From: Apostichopus japonicus
Lineage: Eukaryota > Echinodermata > Holothuroidea > Aspidochirotida > Stichopodidae
DNA: 64,000 nucleotides
Direction: 5' to 3'
Assembly: GCF_037975245.1 (NCBI RefSeq)
Contig: NC_092577.1
Span: forward strand, 33,564,398-33,628,397
The notes under the pieces are model-generated. The model had not been told where the DNA came from. It saw only the letters and a program-made list of their open reading frames with translations, and ran no database searches. Position numbers and translations under genes: made by a program. This document shows, piece by piece, positions 29,493 to 39,459 of the stretch. Numbering within the stretch: the first letter of the stretch is position 1; every line of letters starts with the position of its first letter.

Positions 29493-31663
29493 GAGTGTGA
29501 ACGAATCAGTTGATATATAATATACTATGCTGTAGGTATATCCATTCAAATTACAGATTTTTCACTTTCTAGGTTTATAAACTTTTCATACTGGTAGTGA
29601 GAAAGATGATTTAATAATTTGTAAACAGGTACAGTTATACTAAATAGGTTCCAAACTGGTTCGGTCCTCTATGACAGGTACACCATTTAGCTGAGTTAGT
29701 TTTATATGTGTTGGCATGTACAGCTACAGTATATATACAGTGTAACATAGATATGAAGGGGAAGTGACATCATCCAATCCAGCTACAGTATCTGCCACTT
29801 CCTATCACACCTCAGCACTTCGAAAGGTACAAAGACTGAAATCACAGGATGTGGAGTAATTTCATACTGTATTATAAAAAATAAAAAAAGGTGATCTTAG
29901 GCTTAACTCAGTTAAAGCCATGTGCAATTATGCACGATTGTTTTCAAAGATTGCTGAAAAAAATTATAAATAAATATATACTGCATAGTAATGGAACGTC
30001 ATATTCCAAAGGCTTCCTCAAATGTTCAAAAAGCAAACATGGAGCATATTAACGGATATCACCTTGCATTTCAGGAGCATCACAATTTGTTGTGTTTTGT
30101 TTCTGTAAAGGTGTGGGAACTGGGAAGGAGGACATTCCTTTCCTTGGCCTTTGCCCCATGCATTGGTCTGGGACTTACTGTAGCATTATGTTCAGGGATC
30201 TCCTGTTAAAAAACTCCTGGATGAACCACTACTGCTGTAGGGTAGCAAAGTTTATATTCATCATCTTGATGACATCCAGATTGGAGACATAATTTATATA
30301 ATTTGTTTGTCCAAAAGGTGCAGGTCGGTGCAGGAAGGGGGAACACTTACTGTACATCCCTTGGCCTTCACTCCAAACTGGTAGTAGCATTTTACAGCCA
30401 TTTCCCATTCACAAATCTTGAAACTACCAATACAATAGTCCTGCTAGGCCTACTATTGTATCATGGTAAAGTTATTGTTGTTTTGATAGTTTCTGAATTT
30501 GTCCAAAATGCTATCTGAAGTAAGTGAAGGAATTTTTAGACATATATGTGTGTCTCAAGCAATTTAAGGTACAATGTAACCATGTACAAATCAATGTTCT
30601 GAACTATTAAATGTAACAATTTCATCTAATATATATAGCAAAACTTAATAGTGTTCAAATTAAATAGAGTCACAATGACTCGTTTTATACTTGAACACCT
30701 AGCTACGTACAGATACTAATTAAGTGTTGTTCAAATTGATAACCTGTCCAGAATACAAACACATAAATACTACACCTGAAAAGTAAATATAGGATATAGT
30801 ATATAGTACTACAGTAAGGACAGGTGATATACTCTAAAAGCCTATGCACCACAAAATCACATCACCTAGTGCACAGTGCTGTATATTAGTTACAGATTGC
30901 TAACTGTACACAGTTTGAAATAATATTTAACATCTTGAAGAGGGTTTATTGTCCTGGACTTACTGTTAATATGTATATCCACCTATGGTACATGTATACT
31001 GTATTGTACACATAGCACAAACATATGTTGTATAGGGTGAAATCAGAGCCTGCGATAATGTATTACCAGCAATTTCCTGATTCAAGTCACTGAGCATTTT
31101 CTTTCTATCGATAATAATTTAATTTCACAATTTGACTAAGTTGAGTCCTTTCTATTTGGGAGCAAGAATACTGTATAAGTACCACTGTACAGTAAGTGGT
31201 TGACTCAAATCGTACAGGTTTACAAACTTTGACCTTGCAGTGACCCACTCAGGTTGTCAATGTTACTATTTTTAGAGCTAACACGTTACTAAATCGTAGA
31301 CTACAGTTAGGTAGACGAGAAATTGTAATATTTAGTGCAGTATAGTAGATGAAGGGAAGAAAGAGGCCCACTCACTCAACACAAGTATTAAACATGGCAG
31401 TTATACTGCATTGCACACATATCGCTGGAAATATGCTTTACTAAGAACCAATAAGCAGCTCATTATGAATTTAAGCTGTAGGTCACAAATGTTGTTGCAA
31501 AGCTGATTTTGATTGGCCGAACAGAAATGAGGTTTCCTTGACAGACAGACAACCACTAAAAAATTTGCTCTGCAATGACAGACAGAGTCGCAAGAGAGAT
31601 TACTTTGAAAGCTACTTAAATATACTGCTGTGTATGGATAAATACCGTATTATTAACAATACT
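29493..31663. other. Gene-free stretch
   Basis: No gene recognised. The open frames at 29991-30518 overlap one another and show no domain or conserved motif. Confidence 0.4.
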
Positions 31664-31996
31664 GCAGGGATGACGTGCCCAGGATTTCCTGAGTGCCAGG
31701 TATACTTATCGCTGTCCTGGGGGAAGGGCCCCTTTGAGAAATTTTTTCGATTCTGAAGGTGCCAAATGCTGGCACTTGTGTAGCTTTTTAAGCACATACA
31801 CAAGTACTAGTTTTGCTAACAATTTACATTTTTAATTTTTTTTTAAAAATTTATGTTGAATATATTGTTAGGAATGTCGGGATTTTAGATGAAAATAGTG
31901 CTGGGCGGGATTCACGATTTTTAAGACAGTGCTGGGCGGTAACTTTTAGCGCTGGGCGGGGCTGACCAGTTTTGCCCAGCATGGGCACATCCCTGC
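31664..31996. mobile_element. TIR element, about 333 bp
   Basis: Begins GCAGGGATGACGTGCCCA and ends TGGGCACATCCCTGC, inverted repeats of about 15 bp with a small indel. The outer CAGGGATG is typical of hAT ends. Flanks share TACT, but an 8-bp duplication is not clear. The right half has the word GCTGGGCGG three times (31902-31960). No coding capacity. Confidence 0.7.
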
Positions 31997-33822
31997 TACT
32001 GCTTGGAAAAATATCAGTCTGGTTTAAATACTCATTTATGAAATATGTATAAATCTGTAAATTGCCCTTTACACACAATTTTCACAACATAAACAGACAC
32101 AGAAGAAGTATATTTAGCAGAGCTGTCTATAAAACCCACCCAATGAGGGCTAAGAGTGTAAACAATGCCATTCTGAAATCTGAATCTACAACATACATTA
32201 TCTACATCCTTTCCAAAATTAATGTGTAATTGTGTAATTTGAGGAGGCTGTTATGATAGGAAATGGGAATTAATCTTAACAACGCCCAACAACAAGTTCT
32301 GTAACAAACACTTTCAGAAAACATAGATCCAACAGTGCTAACGGTAATCTGTAAAAGGATGGTGGTGTAAGCTATGATTTATATATATGCATGCACAACT
32401 GATTAGGGCCCTATCACTAATACATGCAGGCCACATGTGATATATATATGCTAACCTTTGCCCTCTGGTTGTTAGGCAATGTTGAGGTACAATTGTTTTG
32501 TACAGGGCATGTCCTAAAAGACCAACAATTTTTTGACAAAACCTAGTGAAAAAAAAATAATTAAATTCAGCCATGAAATAGTGAAGCTTACTAAAAACAT
32601 TCACTGTGACATAAATTTCAGTAACTCTATTTTAGTTTTAAACCGGGGCACGTGACATCACCAAAGGGGGTAGGGTGTGCCTCCCCTCCCCCAAGAATTT
32701 CACTCCAAGATTTCCATGTGGGCATCGAGCCACCACAGTTAGCACTATCACCATCCCTAAACATCTGACTTCGTCCCACACTCCTCCAGGCCCCCTCCCC
32801 CTCTCCCCAACGGATAGATTAAACTGTAATAATTCACTAAATGAAGGTAGACTACCACAGTCACAAAATGTTCTACTGTACCAAAACTAGAAGTACAGTT
32901 CAAGTAGCTATTTTTCTGTAGAACTTCTGACAACAGCAGTGGATACTCGTCCTGGGCACAGATAATGTGCCTGTCGCAGTCCCAGGGAATTAAATACTGT
33001 TTTGGCTAGGAAAAATGCCATTGAAAGTCTCTTGAAGTCAAAAAAAAATATATTTTGAGCTAATTGTGGCAATCATTTGTAAAATGATAAAATACCGCTT
33101 GTCATAGTTTAGAGGCACTTTGTAAACACTGCTAACAACATATTAAGTGATTTAAGATGAAAATCAAAAGTGTGTTGAATTTCAAGTCAGCCACAAGTAA
33201 GCATATCTTTGAGTGGCATTAAGATGGTAATGGTCCATCTAGGTCACTAGGATGGTACTGTATATATGGTCAAAGTCCCAGTTGGAAATCTTTAATTATC
33301 AGAGAAAGAATATATTTGTTTTTACTGGAGAGGGAAGCATTATGGAAGCACTTTACTACTTGACTATGGCTCCACAACTCCACTTGAAAAAGAGATCACT
33401 ACTTTTCTATAGCTATAGTTAGAGGGAGCTTAATAAAACTTTAGTAGAGGTCTTCATTTCAGAATGGAGGGAATGTAACAGTTGAGCCTTTTGAAGCTAC
33501 AGTACATAATAACTTACATTAGGCCATAAGAATGAAAGTTTTAGATTGGCGTCAACCACCTGGATGCTCCAAAACTTTCCGCCAAAATTTTTCATTATAT
33601 ATTGTAAAAAAATAGTTATTTACATAGCAAGGCTCTCGAACAGAAAATTTAAAGTTTAAAATCATCAAGCAGCTGTAAAAGGGTATAATTCCACTTTTAT
33701 TACATAGAACGTGCATGCAGTGTACCGCCAACAAGCTTCGATCTTCACTAACAGTTTACTATCATGTACCTGCAGATTACAAAATATCTGGGAAGAACCT
33801 CACTGGCAATAAATAATGAATA
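31997..33822. other. Gene-free stretch
   Basis: Nothing recognised beyond a C-rich patch at 32680-32810 and A+T-rich DNA. Confidence 0.4.
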
Positions 33823-33923
33823 GGAGTGTTAGCTCAGTGGAGTAACTCAGTAGGAGTTAGCTCAGTAGGAGTGTTAGCTCAGTGGTTAACGCCAGTTCCA
33901 GTAGGTGTTATCTCAGTACAGTA
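33823..33923 (+). repeat. Multiplied SINE heads
   Basis: Several truncated copies of the SINE 5' end (GGAGTGTTAGCTCAGT) lie one after another, separated by AGTAACTCAGTA, AGTA and CAGTTCCAGTA, before a complete element. One copy extends to GGTTAACGCC. Confidence 0.8.
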
Positions 33924-34147
33924 GGAGTGATAGCTCAGTGGTTAATGCCGCTTCCTTCCAATCATAGGGTCCCCGGTTCGAGCCACTCCAAGATTAATGT
34001 ATGTCGTCCAGTTACAGAGTTGTTGACAATTGACAATTCATAATCATGGACGTTAAATATCAATGTAAGAGACTGACTTCGGTCAGCTTGCGGCTTTGAT
34101 AAGCCAAGTAGGCTTCTTCACGAGCTCCTGCTTGCAGGAGGATCTAA
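33924..34147 (+). mobile_element. tRNA-derived SINE, same family as 13215-13440
   Basis: Head GGAGTGATAGCTCAGTGG (A box), B box GGTTCGAGCCACTCC near 33975, then the shared body to TCCTGCTTGCAGGAGGATCT. Length about 224 bp, followed by AAAACACATACAATC. Confidence 0.9.
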
Positions 34148-35593
34148 AACACATACAATCATGAAAAATGACAAAAAGCCTCATACCATGATCTGAAAAA
34201 TATCTGATCGCAAATCTAAAACTTCATTCACATGACCTTAATGTTAGGCTTAGTCTACTGTGGGTTTAAGTTACCTTGTTTGTATTGATTGCTCTGTTCG
34301 TTAGATGAATGCGCGTTGGTTTATATTAGGACAATATTCTGGGACTATGTTTAAATCTTTATTTTTTCTTTAAATAGGGATCATTATTTAGAACTTGCAC
34401 TGGCAAGAACATATTTGGGGGACTTGCATTTAAGAACATACAGTAGGCTTATGTACGATTGTTTACCATCGGTTGATGGTTATCTAAGGTTGTACTGTTT
34501 CCTAATTTTGAGAGTTTAATTAAATTATGTTTTGATTAATTTACACAAAGGTTTTGTCTTTTAATTACCGATTCAGTGATCTGCCATTATTATATACCAT
34601 TCCTAATAAACACAATATATCCTATTCCAACAGAGCGCTAGAGGCCTGTAATTTCAGCGCTGTGACATACTGAACTGTTCTGTTAGTGTTAGGCATAACA
34701 TAACAGAGTAACAATAACACTAAACAGGCCTAGTGCCTTTGAGTTTGACAGTTTCTAACGGAAAGTCTAGGCCTAGATCAACAAAATATGAATGACGAAG
34801 TTATGTCACTAGTTTTGGAATTAGCATTGCAAAATGTATCTTAATCATATTCTTTGTTCCTGTAGGTCATGCTCCTGTACTAACTCGCTCTTTAGAACGT
34901 TAATTGTCGATAGGCTAGGGGATATTACAATAGCTACCGCCTAGTATTAGTACTAAGTAGTAGTAGTAGTAGTAGGCCTACTAGTAGTAGTGTACTAGCC
35001 TACAGTGATACTGAAACCCAGGAAACTGTTATTAAAGTTGATTAGAGAAACAACGCATCTATAGAAAAGCAAATAAAATTACCCTAAGCGAGCTTCGTTC
35101 ACTTTGTAATTTACTCCGGAGCAAATTCTCAGATCCTGGACTTATCCTATTCCTTTAGTACACTCCTGACGACTTGGGTGTAATGGTAAGTTACGTTAAT
35201 TTACCAATTTGAAGGTAGCAGCTACTAAGAGCAGCCACTAACATCGGACATTAGGGCAGTAAAAACAGCCCTTAGTGTGCCTTAGCATTGTGCACTACTG
35301 GTCACTGTGGTTAATACGCTATGACAGAACACGATTACATATATTCCTATCGTAGGCAATAGTAGAAGACAATAACAACGAGATCCGAAATCTTTTGTTT
35401 TATATCAAAGGTCCATAATTCAAGTTATGAGAGCATGCATATAGAGACACATCATGGGTGTATCACAACAGTATGTTACGCTAAAAGGAAAAGTGTGGAC
35501 ACTAACGTAGAAAAAAAATGACGTTCAAAACGGTACCTATCGATTTTATCTATTTTTTTTTGTAAAACAATAATATAATAATAACAAATGAGA
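34148..35593. other. Gene-free stretch
   Basis: No gene recognised. (TAG)n-like wording with TAGGCCTA at 34940-35005 mirrors 1085-1150. A promoter or first exon of Ral could lie here or nearby, but I see nothing decisive. Confidence 0.4.
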
Positions 35594-35601
35594 CATATAT
35601 A

Positions 35602-35888
35602 CAGGCACGTAGCCAAGGTGGGGGGGGCGAAGGGGGCAGCCCCCCCCCTTGAGCATATTTGTTTTGTTTTTTAATGTTTTTATGATATCGCTAGTATTTT
35701 CAAAAGAGAAATGCTGAGATGCAACTTACAAGGCCTGGGAAGTGCCATTTCCAGCGATCTGGGAGGCATTTTCAGCCAAAATTTTCTTGTACACTTCGCG
35801 CCAATTATGGTGGCGCTACGCTTAGATAGTTAGCAATGCCGAATCTACAGTTTCGCTCCTCCCTTGGAAATTCCTGGCTACGCGCCTG
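35602..35888. mobile_element. Non-autonomous hAT-like TIR element, 287 bp
   Basis: Starts CAGGCACGTAGCCAAGG and ends CCTGGCTACGCGCCTG (inverted repeats with two mismatches). It is flanked by perfect 8-bp CATATATA at 35594-35601 and 35889-35896. The left end carries long G and C runs. No transposase is encoded. The same end (CAGGCGCGTATCCAGG) appears at 36611. Confidence 0.9.
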
Positions 35889-35956
35889 CATATATAACGC
35901 CAAATCTGTAGGCAAAAGTCACTGCTCAATGCGCTTTAAAAAGAAAGCAAATTAAT

Positions 35957-36605
35957 TCACAAAAGAACAAGTGAAAGGGTCTTAAGTAAACTTTTGAATG
36001 TAGAAAGTTTAGAGCATGTTCGAATGTGATCTGCAGGTAACTTGTTCCATAGATAAGAGCAAGAGTATTGTAAGCTTCTAGGAACAGTTCATAGGCGTAG
36101 GAGGCGGGAAGGGGGGGGGGGAGGCTGCATCCACTCCCCCAACCAATTTTTTGGTGTGAAAATTCGGGCAATATGCTGCAAATTTTTCGGGCATCTACTG
36201 AAAGAAAAATAATTTGCAATGTGTTTTTCAATGGATAAACAATATTATCATGATCATTATCTTTCCCAATAATTCTAACCAATATGGAAGGGTAATAACA
36301 CGGAAAAGGTTTGTTTCTTATTGGCATGTGATGTAATAAACGATTAATGCCTATATGATATGCAAAAATTTTGGTTTAATTTTTCGGGAAATTCGTACGT
36401 CCCCCCCCCCCCCCCCATCAAATCAGTAGGCTCCTACGCTATATGAAACAGTTAAATACAGTTTGTTGGAGGAACGAAGTGTGCGAGTTGGAAGATACGG
36501 CAAGAGAAGTTGCCACAGGTACACAGACTGTTCCAGATGATGAGCACAATTGAAGGTGAGAAGAAGTAGTTTAAACTTAATTCTGTAGCTGATAGGGAAC
36601 CAATG
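35957..36605 (-). pseudogene. Fossil non-LTR retrotransposon, reverse transcriptase C-terminal part
   Basis: Reading the minus strand from 36605, the frame gives HWFPISYRIKFKLLLLTF and then LPTRTLRSSNKL, followed, after a 356-bp inserted element, by YLWNKLPADHIR and LSTFKSLLKTL, then TGA at 35959-35957. This is the characteristic end of CR1/L2/jockey-type polyproteins (HWLP, LRSS, LWN.LP..IR, FK..LKT). The 5' portion is lost at 36606-36611, where another transposon end begins. Small losses within the conserved middle mark it as inactive. Confidence 0.8.
36090..36445. mobile_element. TIR element nested in the retrotransposon, about 356 bp
   Basis: Begins CATAGGCGTAGGAG and ends CTCCTACGCTATATG (imperfect inverted repeats). 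Flanks are GAACAGTT (36082-36089) and AAACAGTT (36446-36453), an 8-bp duplication with one mismatch. It carries a G run near its left end and a C run of about 16 at 36401-36416. Removing it with one flank joins the interrupted retrotransposon frame. Confidence 0.8.
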
Positions 36606-36610
36606 TCGGA

Positions 36611-36937
36611 CAGGCGCGTATCCAGGGGGAGCGTTGGGGGTGCGCGCCCCCCGGGTAAGAAAAAGAGGAGAGGAAAAGAGAGAAGAAAAAAGGGGGGAAG
36701 GAGGAAGGAAGGGAAAAGAAAAAGAAGAAAGAGAGAAAAAGGAGAAAAGGAGAAAGGGGCGTGCGCCTCAGCCTACCCCTTACACCGACAACTCCATTTT
36801 TGACGTTTCCATTTTTCCTGTGGCTGTGGCTGGTCTTGAACTCGACCGAGTCGTCGAGGAAAATGACGCATTTCGGTTTACTACCATCTCGACAAGATGA
36901 CAATATTCAGAAAATTGACGTTTTGACGAGATAACGG
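36611..36937. mobile_element. Truncated hAT-like element end and polypurine tract
   Basis: CAGGCGCGTATCCAGG at 36611-36626 matches the TIR of the 35602 element, but no partner end is found before the satellite. A tract of about 100 bp (36656-36759) is almost purely A and G on the plus strand. The remainder to 36937 is unremarkable. The apparent open frames at 36577-36903 follow the purine bias. Confidence 0.55.
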
Positions 36938-37725
36938 ATCTTCCACTAACTAAGGCAGATGCTACTTAGCCCGTCTCGCGGGTAACATGTATGTTCAATA
37001 CTTACCCGTCTGGTACCCGCGAGACGGGCAAATTAGCATAAAGTAGTATAAAGTTTCTGGCCAGACGGGTAAGTATTGAACATGTAACTCGCGAGACGGG
37101 CAAAGTAGCATATGACCCAGTTAGTGGAAGTCGTCTAAAGTTTCGGGAACATGTTACCCACCAGACGGGCTAAGTATTGAACATGTTACCCGCGAGACGG
37201 GCTAAGTATAGCATCTGACCCAGTTAGTGGAAGTCGTCTAAAGTTTCGGGAACATAATACCCACCAGACGGGCTAAGAATTGAACATGTTACCCACCAGT
37301 TGGGCTTTGTTACATCTGACCCAGTTAGTGGAAGTCGTCTAAAGTTTCCCGTAAGACGGGAATTTATTTCCCGCCAGACGGGTAAGATGCTACATAGCCC
37401 GTCTCGCGGGTAACATGTTCAATACTTACCCGTCTGAGTGGAAGTCTGAGTTTCGTGAACATGTTAACTACCAGACGGGTAAGATGCTACATAGCCCGTC
37501 TCGCGGGTAACATGTTCAATACTTACCCGTCTGGCGGGAAACATATTCCCGTCTTCCGGGAAAATATATGCTACTTAGCCCGTCTCGCGGGTAACAGACG
37601 GGTAAGTATTGAAAATGTTACCCGCGAGACGGGCTAAGTATAGCATCTGACTGAGTGGAAGTCGTCTAAAGTTTCAGGAACATGTTACCCACCAGACGGG
37701 CTAAGAATTGAACATGTTACCCGTT

Positions 37726-37747
37726 TTCCACTAACTGGTTAGTGGAA
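37726..37747. repeat. Perfect 10-bp palindrome at a satellite unit junction
   Basis: TTCCACTAAC, TG, GTTAGTGGAA. The same 22-bp palindrome is at 38454-38475. In most other units the right arm is changed to GTTAATGGAA. Confidence 0.8.
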
Positions 37748-39459
37748 GTCGTCTAAAGTTTCGGGAACATAATACCCACCAGATGGGCTAAGAATTGAAC
37801 ATGTTACCCGTCTTCCACTAACTGGTTAATGGAAGTCGTCTAAAGTTTCGTGAACATGTTACCTACCAGACGGGTAAGATGCTACATAGCCCGTCTCGCG
37901 GGTAACATGTTCAATACTTACCCGTCTGGCGGGAAACATATTCCCGTCTTCCGGGAAAATATATGCTACTTAGCCCGTCTCGCGGGTAACAGACGGGTAA
38001 GTATTGAACATGTTACCCGCGAAACGGGCTATGGAGCATCTGACCCAGTTAGTGGAAGTCGTCTAAAGTTTCGGGAACATAATACCCACCAGACGGGCTA
38101 AGAATTGAACATGTTACCCACCAGTTGGGCTTTGTTACATCTGACCCAGTTAGTGGAAGTCGTCTAAAGTTTCCCGTAAGACGGGAATTTATTTCCCGCC
38201 AGACGGGTAAGATGCTACATAGCCCGTCTCGCGGGTAACATGTTCAATACTTACCCGTCTGGCGGGAAACATATTCCCGTCTTCCGGGAAAATATATGCT
38301 ACTTAGCCCGTCTCGCGGGTAACAGACGGGTAAGTATTGAAAATGTTACCCGCGAGACGGGCTAAGTATAGCATCTGACTGAGTGGAAGTCGTCTAAAGT
38401 TTCAGGAACATGTTACCCACCAGACGGGCTAAGAATTGAACATGTTACCCGTTTTCCACTAACTGGTTAGTGGAAGTCGTCTAAAGTTTCGGGAACATAA
38501 TACCCACCAGATGGGCTAAGAATTGAACATGTTACCCACCAGTCGGGCTGTGTAACATCTGACCCAGTTAGTGGAAGTCGTCTAAAGTTTCCCGGAAGAC
38601 GGGAACTTATTTCCCGCCAGACGGGTAAGATGCTACATAGCCCGTCTCGCGGGTAACATGTTCAATACTTACCCGTCTGAGTGGAAGTCTGAGTCTGGTC
38701 TGAGTGGAAGTCGTCTAAAGTTTCGGGATTATGTTACCCACCAGACGGGCTAAGAATTGAACATGTTACCCGTCTTCCACTAACTGGTTAATGGAAGTCG
38801 TCTAAAGTTTCGTGAACATGTTACCTACCAGACGGGTAAGATGCTACATAGCCCGTCTCGCGGGTAACATGTTCAATACTTACCCGTCTGGCGGGAAACA
38901 TATTCCCGTCTTCGGGGAAAATATACGCTACTTAGCCCGTCTCGCGGGTAACAGACGGGTAAGTATTGAAAATGTTACCCGCGTGACGGGCTAAGTATAG
39001 CATCTGACTGAGTGGAAGTCGTCTAAAGTTTCGGGAACATAATACCTACCAGACGGGCTAAGAATTGAACATGTTACCCGTCTTCCACTAACTGGTAAAT
39101 GGAAGTCGTCTAAAGTTTCGCGAACATGTTAACTACCAGACGGGTAAGATGCTACATAGCCCGTCTCGCGGGTAACATGTTCAATACTTACCCGTCTGGC
39201 GGGAAACATATTCCCGTCTTCCGGGAAAATACATGCTACTTAGCCCGTCTCGCGGGTAACAGACGGGTAAGTATTGAAAATGTTACCCGCGAGACGGGCT
39301 AAGTATAGCATCTGACTGAGTGGAAGTCGTTTAAAGTTTCAAGATTATGTTACCCACCAGATGGGCTAAGAATTGAACATGTTACCCGTCTTCCACTAAC
39401 TGGTTAATGGAAGTCGTCTAAAGTTTCGTGAACATAATATCCACCAGACGGGCTAAGAA

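Noticed and set aside
36577-36903. Serine/phenylalanine-rich and lysine/arginine-rich open frames
   Set aside because: They are translations of a polypurine/polypyrimidine tract within transposon debris.
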